The notes beneath the pieces are model-generated. The model had not been told where the DNA came from, ran no database searches, and saw nothing but the letters and a program-made list of their open reading frames with translations. DNA of 39,492 bases from Syntrophaceae bacterium (GTDB taxonomy: Bacteria; Desulfobacterota; Syntrophia; Syntrophales; UBA2185), in the NCBI GenBank assembly GCA_003142635.1, contig PLMX01000233.1, positions 17,392 to 56,883 of the forward strand. Reading direction: 5' to 3'. Shown here piece by piece: positions 1 to 8,644 of this stretch (position 1 is its first letter; every line of letters starts with the position of its first letter). The position numbers and the translations under genes are program-made.

Positions 1-1104
1 CCTCTGTCGATTCTTCCGGTCGGACTATATAAGTTCTTAACAAGCTGGGAATATGCAAAGGAGAAATTGGCTTTCATATTCTTGCGGCCAGTCCGCCTCT
101 ATTTTAACCCCGAGCTGCGGGAGGAATGGCTCTCCGACATGGTGGAACATGGAAAGAAGAAGCGCATCATAAGCACGAGCGATGCCGAAGAAATAATCAA
201 GACCATCAAAGAACCTTTTATTCAGAAGTACCTAAAGAGTCTCGCTGTTCATATCTGTTTGATGCCGACAACGCATGTGGTTGCGACAGCGCTTGCGATC
301 TACTTTATATGGACGCATCCGGAAATGCCGCGCGCACAGGCCTGGGCGATAGGATTCGGGATAATCGCCTTTTTCCAGCTCATACCGATATCACCAGGAT
401 CGCTGGCGCGGGGGCTGTATGTGCTTTTCTTGGTTATAAAAGAGAGAAATTTTAAGGACTACAGCATCGCCTTGTTCTTAGCGTTCTTCAAATATGTCGG
501 GTATCTGGCCTTCCCTATACAGATGACCTATCGGTACCCCACGCTGGCGCGGTTTATGGCGGGACATTGGGCCACGGAATCCGTGCATGTCGTACCGGTG
601 TTTGGAGAGAGCGGCGCTCTTCTTGAACACGGCGTCTTCTGTCTGTTTTACAACTGGCCGTTGACCATCCGCAGGCACATGGATTTGCGAGCACACAAGA
701 GATCATTGATGAGACCGCGCTACTGGCACGCGGCAGCCCTAGCGATTGGCGCTGCCGGAATCTTGCTTGGAACCGATATGATCTATCTTAAGTATACCGG
801 GGTAATTCCGGATCTGAGACACATCTGGTGGCTAATGGCCGCACTCCCGTTAATCGGAGGCGTTATGGTGAGCAAAGGATGCGGGGGCGCTCTGATGATG
901 AAGCGGATTGCAACAGCGGCGGCCTTCGGCATCTTTGCGAGCCTTATCTATATGATTATCGCAACCTCTATCGGTTTCCATAATTACGCAAATATTTTCC
1001 GGCTCGGCATGGCGTGCTTATGGAGGCTGTTCGTGTTCGGTATCTTCGCAAGCATAGGCGCCATGATAATGGAGTTCAAACTGGAAAAATCTGACGGATA
1101 TTAA
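1..1104 (+). CDS. Uncharacterised multi-pass membrane protein, C-terminal part
   Basis: The reading frame is open from base 1, so the gene very probably starts before the window. A TTG at 67 is the only visible internal start; the AAGGAG before it sits only three bases away, too close for a normal ribosome site. The protein has a charged soluble stretch (about residues 15-55 counted from the TTG) and then seven or eight hydrophobic segments ending close to the C-terminus. I recognise no catalytic motif. A conserved-looking block lies around residues 140-205 (PVFGESGALLEHGVF, then an arginine-rich RRHMDLRAHKR). It ends 35 bases before a convergent response regulator. It may be part of an envelope or lipid-modifying enzyme, but nothing in the sequence proves that. 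Confidence 0.75.
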   Translation, partial: PLSILPVGLYKFLTSWEYAKEKLAFIFLRPVRLYFNPELREEWLSDMVEHGKKKRIISTSDAEEIIKTIKEPFIQKYLKSLAVHICLMPTTHVVATALAIYFIWTHPEMPRAQAWAIGFGIIAFFQLIPISPGSLARGLYVLFLVIKERNFKDYSIALFLAFFKYVGYLAFPIQMTYRYPTLARFMAGHWATESVHVVPVFGESGALLEHGVFCLFYNWPLTIRRHMDLRAHKRSLMRPRYWHAAALAIGAAGILLGTDMIYLKYTGVIPDLRHIWWLMAALPLIGGVMVSKGCGGALMMKRIATAAAFGIFASLIYMIIATSIGFHNYANIFRLGMACLWRLFVFGIFASIGAMIMEFKLEKSDGY

Positions 1105-1139
1105 TGCGCCGCTGAATTCTCAGGTGGCAATAGGTTCGG

Positions 1140-1871
1140 TTACGGGTGGTCGAAGACATACCCGATGGAGCGGATACTCTTGAAATAGACAGGATTTTCC
1201 GGGTCGTTTTCAAAGTACTTTCTCAGGCGCACGATGAAGTTGTCAACCGTGCGTGTCGTCGTCTCGCCGGAGTACCCCCAGCCCACTTCCAAGAGAACCT
1301 TGCGCGATAAGGGTTTCCCACGGTTTGCAATGAAAACCTTGAGCAGCCTCACTTCTTGGTCTGTCAGGCGAATCAGCCCTTGAGCGCCATGCGCGGTCAT
1401 AGTTCCGAAGTCAATCGTGTTGCTCCCAAATACATATGTATCTTTTAATTCTTGTGCTTCCAGTCCCTCATTTACAGTGCCGCTGCGGCTCCAGGAGGAC
1501 CTTTTCATGAGGCGCTCGATACGCATCAGAAACTCCTCGAGGTTAAAAGGTTTGGCGAGGTAGTCATCAACGCCGTAAGAGAATCCCTTGACCTTGTCAT
1601 CGTGGCCGCCTTTAGCCGAGAGGATAAGTACAGGGAGCTTTTCGTCCTCCATGCGAATATGCCGCAGCACTGACAGGCCGTCCAAACCGGGCAGCATGAT
1701 ATCAAGGACGATGAGGTGAGGATTCCACTCTTTCCACAAGCGGAGCCCCGATGTTCCCTCGCCGGCGATTGATACCTCATAGCCCTGAAGGGAGAGATTC
1801 AATTTCAACCCCTCGGCTATATGCTCGTCATCCTCAATGATGAGAATGCGCTTTTGTGGAAGATCTTTCAT
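1140..1871 (-). CDS. OmpR/PhoB-family response regulator
   Basis: DNA-binding response regulator of 243 residues, the normal size for the family. The N-terminal receiver has the acidic pair in IIEDDEH (residues 11-17), the phospho-acceptor Asp57 in IVLDIMLPGLDG and the conserved lysine in YLAKPF. The C-terminal half is a winged helix (VRLLKVFIANRGKPLSR, then a TTRTVDNFIVRLRKYF recognition-helix region). Its start overlaps the end of the kinase gene upstream by four bases (ATGA), so the two are translationally coupled. Its target is not shown directly. It lies about 3 kb from the end of the arn operon, and systems that control lipid A modification (PmrAB, PhoPQ) belong to the same family, but that link is inference. 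Confidence 0.95.
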   Translation of the reverse strand: MKDLPQKRILIIEDDEHIAEGLKLNLSLQGYEVSIAGEGTSGLRLWKEWNPHLIVLDIMLPGLDGLSVLRHIRMEDEKLPVLILSAKGGHDDKVKGFSYGVDDYLAKPFNLEEFLMRIERLMKRSSWSRSGTVNEGLEAQELKDTYVFGSNTIDFGTMTAHGAQGLIRLTDQEVRLLKVFIANRGKPLSRKVLLEVGWGYSGETTTRTVDNFIVRLRKYFENDPENPVYFKSIRSIGYVFDHP

Positions 1872-2839
1872 GGTTTTTCCCTTTTCGGTTTTAAGGGCAA
1901 TGCCACCGTGAAAACGGATCCCCTTCCCACCCCCTCACTATCCGCGGTGATCCTTCCGTCATGGAGTTTTGCGATCTGTTGAGCAAGGTAGAGTCCGATG
2001 CCGCTGCCCCCTACCACGGCATGTTCGCCGCGGTTTCGGCTCTGATAGAATTTCTTGAAGATTTTCTTCCTCTCTCCCTTTTCGATACCGATCCCGTTAT
2101 CCCGGAAACGGATCAGTTGGGTATTCTCAGCCTCCTCGAAGGTGATGCGGACGCTGGGTCTGCCTGAATTGTTGTACTTCTTGGCATTGGTGAGGATGTT
2201 CATCAGGAGCATCTCAATAAGCGATGCAACGACAGGCTGATCAAATCCCTTCTCTTGGGGGTTTTCAACATGGATGTCACATTCCCGGAAGATGTGGCGG
2301 TTGCTCGCAAGAAATCCTCGCACCAGCTCTACAAGGTCGACGTTTGTAAATATCCCTTCGTAGACCTTGCTCTCAATCCGGGCAAGATTCAGGATACTAT
2401 TGATGTTGTTGGAAAGGCGTTCCGCGTCCTGGAGCATGAAGCTGATATATTTGAGTTGCTCATCGCGGGGGATTTCATGCTTTGTAAAGGTCTCGAGATA
2501 TAGCTTCAGAGAGGTAACCGGGGTCTTGAGCTCATGGGTGAAATTGCTGATGAAGGTTTGCTGCAGGCGGTAGAGCTGGAGGGTTTTCAGGTGATAGATG
2601 AAGATGATGAGAATCCCCGCCAGGATGACGCCGACCAAGAGCGACAGGACAAGGATGACAACCCAGGGACTGGCCTCGATGAACTGGCCCGGATCGAGCT
2701 GGTAACGATAGGCGAGTGATTTGAGCCCCGCGCTTATCCCGACATACCAGTAGATATACAGGGAGAGGGAACAAACGAGGGCGATCGTCGACAGAACAAA
2801 AACAAAGATAGGATGGAAAAACCATTTTGCCTGTTTCAT
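1868..2839 (-). CDS. Two-transmembrane sensor histidine kinase
   Basis: Membrane sensor kinase, 323 residues. Two hydrophobic segments (about residues 9-32 and 59-82) bracket a very short periplasmic loop of about 25 residues, too small for a folded ligand domain, so it may sense the membrane or a partner protein. The HisKA motif is FISNFTHELKTPVTS with phospho-accepting His102. The HATPase domain follows with an N box (MNILTNAKKYNN), G1 (FRDNGIGIEKGE), an F box (FKKFYQS) and G2 (GGSGIGLYLAQQIA). It overlaps the response regulator by four bases. A promoter-like pair (TTGACG at 2873-2878, TAGATT at 2850-2855, 17-base spacer) would start transcription only a few bases before this ATG. The transcript would then be nearly leaderless, or the true start lies further in. 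Confidence 0.93.
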   Translation of the reverse strand: MKQAKWFFHPIFVFVLSTIALVCSLSLYIYWYVGISAGLKSLAYRYQLDPGQFIEASPWVVILVLSLLVGVILAGILIIFIYHLKTLQLYRLQQTFISNFTHELKTPVTSLKLYLETFTKHEIPRDEQLKYISFMLQDAERLSNNINSILNLARIESKVYEGIFTNVDLVELVRGFLASNRHIFRECDIHVENPQEKGFDQPVVASLIEMLLMNILTNAKKYNNSGRPSVRITFEEAENTQLIRFRDNGIGIEKGERKKIFKKFYQSRNRGEHAVVGGSGIGLYLAQQIAKLHDGRITADSEGVGRGSVFTVALPLKPKREKP

Positions 2840-2849
2840 AATTCTTTAT

Positions 2850-2878
2850 AATCTATACGATACGTTTATTCCCGTCAA
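2850..2878 (-). promoter_or_regulatory. Candidate sigma70 promoter of the kinase/regulator pair
   Basis: On the minus strand, TTGACG (2878 to 2873) and TAGATT (2855 to 2850) are separated by 17 bases. The predicted transcript start is within a few bases of the kinase ATG at 2839, which leaves little room for a ribosome site. Confidence 0.45.
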
Positions 2879-2907
2879 TTTTCCTTCGCTCTTCCAACTT
2901 ATCCTGC

Positions 2908-2927
2908 ATTGTAAAAGTATTGTAAAA
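2908..2927. promoter_or_regulatory. Tandem ATTGTAAAA repeats, candidate OmpR-type operator
   Basis: Two identical nine-base copies of ATTGTAAAA begin at 2908 and 2919, an 11-base period that puts both on the same face of the helix. OmpR/PhoB-family dimers bind direct repeats with this spacing. The site lies between the kinase gene (minus) and the radical SAM gene (plus), just upstream of the kinase promoter candidate. Autoregulation by the neighbouring regulator is the simplest reading. Confidence 0.45.
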
Positions 2928-3011
2928 CGCTAAGTTATAACTTCCTTTCTGTAAACAAATTTCTTATGCTGCCTCCGCACTAAAATATTTATACCCTCAT
3001 GGAGGAATAAC

Positions 3012-4769
3012 ATGCACAATCGTTCTCTCGAGACCCAACCTGTCCATCCTCTCGGGACCCGTGCCCGCGTCCTGCTTACCAGCGTTTTCGGGCCGTATGC
3101 CCAGGATGATGATTACGGAAGCCGCAAGATCAATCCGATGGAGCTATATCAGAATCAAGTAACTCGTGTCCAGGGAGGGTTTTCTCTCCGTATGTTTCAT
3201 CGCTCCTTCGGCCTGATGATGATTCATGCAAATATCGAAGCCCCCTGCACGATACTGGATTTCCCGGACTTCGATCGTTTCCTCGAAGAAATTCGTGATT
3301 GCCAGTATGATATCATCGGCATCAGCGCCATCATTCCGAATATCGGCAAGGTGAAGAAGATGTGTGAACTGATCCGGCAGCATCAACCGAGAGCCACGAT
3401 TATCGTCGGCGGACATATAACCAACAAAGAGAGAATTGATAAGATAATTGATGCCGACCTCATAGTCCGCGGCGAGGGCATCCGGTGGTTTCAGAGATAT
3501 CTCGGACAGGATGACAAGGCGCCCATCAAGCACCCGATGACCATATCGGGGTTTGGAACAAGGATTATGGGTATCGGTCTGGGCAGCAGACCGCACCGCA
3601 CTGCGGCGATCCTGATCCCCTCCGTGGGCTGCCCCGTTGGTTGCAACTTCTGTTCAACATCGGCGCTATTCGGCGGCAAAGGGCATTTCATAAATTTCTT
3701 TGAGACAGGAGATGAACTTTTTGCAGTAATGTGCGAAATTGAAAAGAAGCTCAAGGTTCGATCCTTTTTCACCCTCGATGAAAACTTTCTCCTCCACAAG
3801 AAACGGGCTTTGAGGCTCCTCGAACTGATGGAAGCCAACAATAAAAGCTGGGCAATATACGTATTCAGCTCCGCACGGGTCCTGCAATCCTATACGATTG
3901 ATCAACTGGTGAGACTCGGCATCGGCTGGGTCTGGATGGGGCTGGAAGGGGAAAGCAGCGACTACAATAAGCTCCATGGAGTCGATACGCGGGCCATGGT
4001 GCAGCTCTTGCAATCTCACGGCATCCGTGTGCTGGGATCATCGATCATCGGCCTGGAAAACCATAAACCGGAAAGTATGGATGCGATCATCGACTATGCC
4101 GTAGGCCACGAAACGGTTTTTCACCAGTTTATGCTTTACACTCCCATTTCGGGGACTCCCCTGTATGAAAAGCACAGGCAGGAAGGAACGCTTCTGGCGG
4201 AATCGGAATTCCCCGATGCCGATGCCCACGGACAATATCGCTTCAATTATCGCCACCCGTATATTAAAGGCGGACAGGAAGAGAAATATATTCTGGAGGC
4301 ATTTTGGCGTGACTTTAAGTTTAACGGCCCCAGTCTGCTTCGCCTGATACGGGTGCTGTTGAACGGATGGCAGGCGCATAAGAACCATCCCCGGCGCGTG
4401 AGGGAGCGTTTTGCACGGGAGGTCTTTCCTTTACGCTCAACGTATGCCGGCGCTGTCTGGGCCATGAGAAAGTCGTATCGCAAAGACGCGCGCATCGCCG
4501 AAAAAGCGGATAGGCTTCTGAAAGATATCTATGCCACATTTGGATGGAAGACGAAGCTCATTACGCCGCTTATCGGCAGGTACGCCCTTCGTTCCTTGAA
4601 GAAGGAGGAGGAGAGGCTGGCTCATGGGTGGACATACGAACCGTCATGCTTCTATGAAAAAAACGAGGCAGCCAGAGCGCTCGAAGCGGCGCCGGCTGTA
4701 AGGCACAGATTGAAGGTGAAAGAAGAACGTCCCGCAGTCAATGAACCGATTCCCAATTACGGTAAATAG
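3012..4769 (+). CDS. B12-binding-domain radical SAM protein
   Basis: Radical SAM enzyme of 585 residues. The N-terminal 170 residues look like a cobalamin-binding Rossmann fold (YDIIGISAIIPNIGKVKKM, then ATIIVGGHI and DLIVRGEG). The iron-sulfur motif follows as CPVGCNFC (Cys207, Cys211, Cys214), the CxxxCxxC signature. Typical radical SAM strand motifs come after it (FFTLDENFLL, WVWMGLEGES, GSSIIGLENH). The C-terminal 170 residues are basic and helical. Proteins of this build include methyltransferases and ring-forming enzymes; the substrate cannot be read from the sequence. GGAGG stands eight bases before the ATG. The gene converges on arnD with only 35 bases between them and starts divergently from the two-component system, so a role in lipid or envelope modification is possible but unproven. 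Confidence 0.9.
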   Translation: MHNRSLETQPVHPLGTRARVLLTSVFGPYAQDDDYGSRKINPMELYQNQVTRVQGGFSLRMFHRSFGLMMIHANIEAPCTILDFPDFDRFLEEIRDCQYDIIGISAIIPNIGKVKKMCELIRQHQPRATIIVGGHITNKERIDKIIDADLIVRGEGIRWFQRYLGQDDKAPIKHPMTISGFGTRIMGIGLGSRPHRTAAILIPSVGCPVGCNFCSTSALFGGKGHFINFFETGDELFAVMCEIEKKLKVRSFFTLDENFLLHKKRALRLLELMEANNKSWAIYVFSSARVLQSYTIDQLVRLGIGWVWMGLEGESSDYNKLHGVDTRAMVQLLQSHGIRVLGSSIIGLENHKPESMDAIIDYAVGHETVFHQFMLYTPISGTPLYEKHRQEGTLLAESEFPDADAHGQYRFNYRHPYIKGGQEEKYILEAFWRDFKFNGPSLLRLIRVLLNGWQAHKNHPRRVRERFAREVFPLRSTYAGAVWAMRKSYRKDARIAEKADRLLKDIYATFGWKTKLITPLIGRYALRSLKKEEERLAHGWTYEPSCFYEKNEAARALEAAPAVRHRLKVKEERPAVNEPIPNYGK

Positions 4770-4804
4770 CGTCGAGCCTTTTCTCTAATTATTGGATTCA
4801 TCGA

Positions 4805-5683
4805 TCATACCGCACATTGAGCAGAGCGTCCGGGCAATAACTCCATCCTGTATTTTCGCACTGCCAGTTCATCTGCCGGCAACAGCTTGCATATCTCGGA
4901 AAGGGTCGCAAACCGGTAGCCTGCCTTCCTGACCTGCTCGATCAGGTCGATGAAGTGGTCGCTCCAGATGCCTCCTTCCACCTCGGCGTGCACCGGCAGC
5001 ACATGGATTTCCGCGTCTTTGAGCACAGAGGTGATGATAGAAATGCCCGCAGGGACGCCAACCTCCTCAAAGCACGGGAGATCGGACGGAATTTCCACAA
5101 CACCTGTCATTTCGTGGATGAATGGCTTCCCGGCCCGGGTGCAGCTCAGATAATCAAACCGGTAATCCCTGAGAATCTCCATCACCCTGTCGTCGATGAC
5201 CCACGCAGGCGCCCCGAATGCCGAGGGCTTTCGCCCGGTCAGCTCCGCAAAACCGCGGATACCTTTTTCGAGCCAATCCCGTATCCAGTCCCTCGATCTT
5301 GTGTACAGCTCGTCCTGCCAGCGTCTGTGATCCCAGGCATGAAATTGTATCTCATGCCCTTGAGACAAAATCTCTTGGACGATTTCCGGAAACGAAAGAG
5401 CGATCATCGGTGAAGGGAGCACGGTCCCATAAAGGGCCGTCCGCAAGCCATAGAGACCGACGGCATTAGTCCTGACCATCTTCTTCAGGAAGCGGGGATT
5501 TTTTATCAGCTGAAGGATGGCCCTGCCTGAGGAGTCGGGCCCTATGCTCAAGAAGAAGGTGGCCTTGATGTCATGGTTTCCCAGGATGTTGAGAAGACGG
5601 GGCACACCATTTTTCATACCATGATAGGTATCAACGTCGATTTTTATGCCCAGTACTTTTTTGCTTTTGTCATCAGACGGCAC
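4805..5683 (-). CDS. arnD: ArnD-like 4-deoxy-4-formamido-L-arabinose-phosphoundecaprenol deformylase
   Basis: Polysaccharide-deacetylase fold protein of 292 residues, close to the usual length of ArnD. It removes the formyl group from undecaprenyl-phosphate-Ara4FN at the inner membrane, leaving the Ara4N donor lipid. Visible motifs are the metal-binding start IKIDVDTYHG, ATFFLSIGPDSSGR, HEIQFHAWDHRRWQ (metal histidines) and AFGAPAWVIDDRVMEILR. All match the ArnD pattern rather than chitin deacetylases. It is the last gene of the arn operon and its start overlaps the end of the dehydrogenase gene by 11 bases. No hairpin terminator is visible in the 35 bases before the convergent radical SAM gene. 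Confidence 0.92.
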   Translation of the reverse strand: MPSDDKSKKVLGIKIDVDTYHGMKNGVPRLLNILGNHDIKATFFLSIGPDSSGRAILQLIKNPRFLKKMVRTNAVGLYGLRTALYGTVLPSPMIALSFPEIVQEILSQGHEIQFHAWDHRRWQDELYTRSRDWIRDWLEKGIRGFAELTGRKPSAFGAPAWVIDDRVMEILRDYRFDYLSCTRAGKPFIHEMTGVVEIPSDLPCFEEVGVPAGISIITSVLKDAEIHVLPVHAEVEGGIWSDHFIDLIEQVRKAGYRFATLSEICKLLPADELAVRKYRMELLPGRSAQCAV

Positions 5684-6701
5684 CCTTGTTCTCCTCCAGG
5701 AAAGAATCGAGTGTCATCCTCAGTGCGTCCTTCAGGCCTATCTCAGGTTTCCAATCCAGGAGCTTTCTTGCCTTCTCAATGCTCGGTTTCCTGGAATAGA
5801 TATCCTGGTAGCCTTTGCCGTAGTAAGATATGGCGGATGCTTCGATGATTTCCGAGTATGCCTTGTCATTTCTGTGGGCCGGATGCGCCATAAAGAGATT
5901 CTTCAGAATATCGGCCAATTCCTTCACGGAGCATTCATTGTCCGGATTTCCAATGTTGATGATCTCGCTTTTGCATACATCATTTTTGTTTTCCAGGATC
6001 TTCACCAATGCGGAGATGCCGTCATCCACATAGGTAAAACATCGCTTCTGATGGCCGCCGTCAACGAGCGAAATCGGGCGCTTCATAAGCAGTTCGGCGA
6101 TGAATTGTGTGACGACTCTGGAACTCCCCTCTTTGGCCACATCCAGGGAATCCAGCCGCGGTCCGATCCAGTTGAAGGGTCGAAACAGGGTGAATTCAAG
6201 ATGACCGCGGGTGCCATAGGCGTAGATCACGCGATCCAGGAGCTGCTTGCAGCAGGAGTAAATCCAGCGCTCTTTTTGAATCGGCCCGACGACGAGGAAA
6301 CTTTCATCCTCCTTGAATTCGGGGTCGGTGCAGGCACCATAAACCTCGGACGTAGACGGGAATACAACACGCTTATGATACTTGACACATTGTTTGACAA
6401 CGGCCAGATTCATCTCAAAGTCGAGGTTGTAGACGCCGATGGGGTCTTCGACATAGAGTTTGGGGGTCGCAATGGCCACAAGCGGTAATACGACGTCACA
6501 TTTCTTTATGTGATACTCAATCCATTCCTTGTTGATCGCCATATCACCCTCAAGAAAATGGAAACGGGGATTGTTCACGGCTTCACCGAGACGGTCATCG
6601 GCAAGGTCCATGCCGTAGACGATCCAGTCTTTTTGAGCGAGTATCCGATTGGTCAAATGATGGCCGATAAATCCATTTACCCCGAGAATTAAGATCTTCA
6701 T
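5673..6701 (-). CDS. arnA: UDP-glucuronate oxidative decarboxylase (ArnA C-terminal half as a separate protein)
   Basis: Short-chain dehydrogenase of 342 residues matching the C-terminal domain of enterobacterial ArnA. That domain oxidises and decarboxylates UDP-glucuronate to UDP-4-keto-pentose. The NAD site is GVNGFIGHHL (residues 8-17). ATPKLYVEDPIGVYNLDFE is the ArnA-specific segment, and the catalytic Ser-Thr and Tyr are in VVFPSTSEVYG. FRPFNWIGPRLDSL and the family end (GWKP-like DWKPEIGLKDALRMTLD) are also present. In Escherichia coli this activity is fused behind a formyltransferase in one protein of about 660 residues. Here the two halves are separate genes overlapping by four bases, in the same order as the fused domains. 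The ArnA-specific segments separate it from ordinary UDP-glucose epimerases. Confidence 0.93.
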   Translation of the reverse strand: MKILILGVNGFIGHHLTNRILAQKDWIVYGMDLADDRLGEAVNNPRFHFLEGDMAINKEWIEYHIKKCDVVLPLVAIATPKLYVEDPIGVYNLDFEMNLAVVKQCVKYHKRVVFPSTSEVYGACTDPEFKEDESFLVVGPIQKERWIYSCCKQLLDRVIYAYGTRGHLEFTLFRPFNWIGPRLDSLDVAKEGSSRVVTQFIAELLMKRPISLVDGGHQKRCFTYVDDGISALVKILENKNDVCKSEIINIGNPDNECSVKELADILKNLFMAHPAHRNDKAYSEIIEASAISYYGKGYQDIYSRKPSIEKARKLLDWKPEIGLKDALRMTLDSFLEENKGAV

Positions 6702-7621
6702 GTTAAGACTAACCCTTCTTTGTTTTTAAAATAGTTAAAAATTTGGCCGCGTTTTATTCTCGACCCCGCGACCTCGATATCTACAAGCTTCAGCCTGCCG
6801 TCTCCCGTCCTGATAAAGACATCCTCCTTTTCAACCTCAATCTCTCCGGGACGATAGTCATCCCTTCTCACCCCTTCGGGAATGGCCCACCAGATCAATA
6901 TCTTCTCTCCTCCGGGCAAAAAACCAAAGGCACCCGGATACGGATCGGTCACGGCCCGGATGAGATTATAGATCCGGACTGCCGGCCAAGCCCAGTCAAT
7001 GCGCCCATCTTCCGGACTCCTCCCTCCGTAATAGCTTCCCTTCGTCAGATCCTGTGGAATCCGTGGGGCCCTGCCTTCCCGGATGAGAGGCAGGACTCCC
7101 GCAAGCATTTCTCTCGCCGCCGCGCAGAGCTTGTCATACAAGGTCCTGGCGGTGTCTTCAAATTCTATTTCAACCGCCTTTTGTCCGACGATGTCGCCTG
7201 CATCCGGTTTGACTGTCATATAATGGAGTGTAACCCCGGTCTCCCTCTCTCCGTTTGCAATGGCCCAGTTTACGGGGGCCCTCCCCCGGTAGGCGGGCAG
7301 GAGCGAGCCATGGAGGTTGTATGCGCCTGACGGTGGTATCTTCAAGATGTCCTGACTCAGCATACGCCGAAAGTAGAAGGAAAAGATCACATCGGGAGTA
7401 AGGCGCGAAACTTTCTCTATCCACACAGGCGTATTCATATCAGGGGGACAGAATATTTCGATATGATTCTTATTCGCCCATGCAACAACGGAATCGAACC
7501 AGCAATTTTCCCCGGGGTCGTCTTCAAGCGAAAAAATCGCCGCGATATCAAAACCTGCCTTCTTCAGGGCTTCAAGCCCGCAAATACCCATGTTGTGGTA
7601 TGCAAATACAACGGCCCTCAT
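6698..7621 (-). CDS. arnA: UDP-Ara4N formyltransferase (ArnA N-terminal half as a separate protein)
   Basis: Formyltransferase of 307 residues equivalent to the N-terminal domain of ArnA. It uses 10-formyltetrahydrofolate to formylate UDP-Ara4N. The opening MRAVVFAYHNMGICGLEAL matches ArnA. The active-site block NLHGSLLPAYRGRAPVNWAI contains the catalytic Asn-His pair and the SLLP loop, and the conserved aspartate follows in TVKPDAGDIVGQ. A Fmt-type C-terminal domain closes the protein. It overlaps arnC upstream and the dehydrogenase downstream by four bases each, so the three are tightly coupled. Methionyl-tRNA formyltransferase is the main alternative, but the arn context and the N-terminus argue against it. 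Confidence 0.93.
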   Translation of the reverse strand: MRAVVFAYHNMGICGLEALKKAGFDIAAIFSLEDDPGENCWFDSVVAWANKNHIEIFCPPDMNTPVWIEKVSRLTPDVIFSFYFRRMLSQDILKIPPSGAYNLHGSLLPAYRGRAPVNWAIANGERETGVTLHYMTVKPDAGDIVGQKAVEIEFEDTARTLYDKLCAAAREMLAGVLPLIREGRAPRIPQDLTKGSYYGGRSPEDGRIDWAWPAVRIYNLIRAVTDPYPGAFGFLPGGEKILIWWAIPEGVRRDDYRPGEIEVEKEDVFIRTGDGRLKLVDIEVAGSRIKRGQIFNYFKNKEGLVLT

Positions 7622-8577
7622 TGCGTCTGCCTTGCGCTCTCCGACGAGTGGACCTTTTCAATAACATACTCCGGCCTTTTTCTCACTTCCCTATAGATCC
7701 GTCCAATGTATTCCCCTACGATGCCGAAGGCAAAGAACTGCAAGCCCACAAAAACAAACAGGATGGCAAATAATGTGAATACACCCTCGGCAGCCCACAG
7801 GGCGCCATACATAATTCTCGCAACGGCAAGGAATATACCGAAGCAGACACCGCCGAGGGCCATAAATATGCCCCCGTACATGAGGAGCTTCATGGGCAGA
7901 TCAGAGAATGACGAGACGAGGTCAAACTGAAGATTGATGAGCTTTCGCAGGGGATAGTGAGATGTGCCGCCCGCCCGCTCGTCGTGGGCAACCTCAATTT
8001 CCGTCACACGCTTGCCAAAGAATGTCGCCAATGCCGGAATGAATGTTGCGTGCTCGTGACAGGCGATCATGCGATCTACCACCGGGCGCCGGTAGGCCCG
8101 GAGCATGCAACCCCAGTCAGTCATCCTGACCTTCGTAATCTTTCTCGCAATGATGTTGATGATCTTTGACGGGATGATCCTGAACATGGAATCCTTGCGC
8201 CCTTTTCTTATTGTGCCCACCACATCATAGCTGCCCGCTTCCATCTCTTTTACAAGCTTCGGTATCTCTTCAGGGGGATTCTGGAGATCCGCATCCAAAG
8301 TGATTATGATATCGCCTGTCACTACAGAGAAACCGGCAAGGATCGCCGCGTGCTGTCCATAATTTCTGACAAGCTCTACAACCTTCACCTCAGGTTCACT
8401 GGCAAAGCCTTTCAATATGGCGAGGGAACTGTCGCGGCTGCCATCATCAACAAAAATTATCTCATGCGGCCTGCCCATGCCTTGCATGACCGGCCGGATG
8501 CGCTCCATGAGGATATGCAGATTCTCCTCTTCATTGTAGACAGGAATGACCAGGGAAATCATCGGTTGTGAACTCAT
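7618..8577 (-). CDS. arnC: ArnC-like undecaprenyl-phosphate Ara4FN transferase
   Basis: Family 2 glycosyltransferase that moves Ara4FN from UDP to undecaprenyl phosphate on the inner face of the membrane. The catalytic domain shows ISLVIPVYNEEENL, EIIFVDDGSRDSS and TLDADLQNPPEEIPKL (the DxD region). Two transmembrane helices lie near the C-terminus (LLMYGGIFMALGGVCFGIFL and the segment around LFAILFVFVGLQFFAFGIVGEY), as in ArnC and DPM1-like enzymes. I place the start at 8577 because GAGGA stands seven bases upstream. An ATG nine codons earlier at 8604 has no comparable ribosome site. It overlaps the downstream formyltransferase gene by four bases. Confidence 0.92.
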   Translation of the reverse strand: MSSQPMISLVIPVYNEEENLHILMERIRPVMQGMGRPHEIIFVDDGSRDSSLAILKGFASEPEVKVVELVRNYGQHAAILAGFSVVTGDIIITLDADLQNPPEEIPKLVKEMEAGSYDVVGTIRKGRKDSMFRIIPSKIINIIARKITKVRMTDWGCMLRAYRRPVVDRMIACHEHATFIPALATFFGKRVTEIEVAHDERAGGTSHYPLRKLINLQFDLVSSFSDLPMKLLMYGGIFMALGGVCFGIFLAVARIMYGALWAAEGVFTLFAILFVFVGLQFFAFGIVGEYIGRIYREVRKRPEYVIEKVHSSESARQTQ

Positions 8578-8644
8578 GGGATTGTCCTCATTGTTACAGA
8601 TCATTCACTCGCTTAGGCACGAGCAAAACGCCTTTACAAAGCTG

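Noticed and set aside
5646-6488. 280-codon open frame on the plus strand opposite the arnA dehydrogenase gene
   Set aside because: It is fully antisense to a gene with clear motifs, has no ribosome site and the translation lacks any family pattern.
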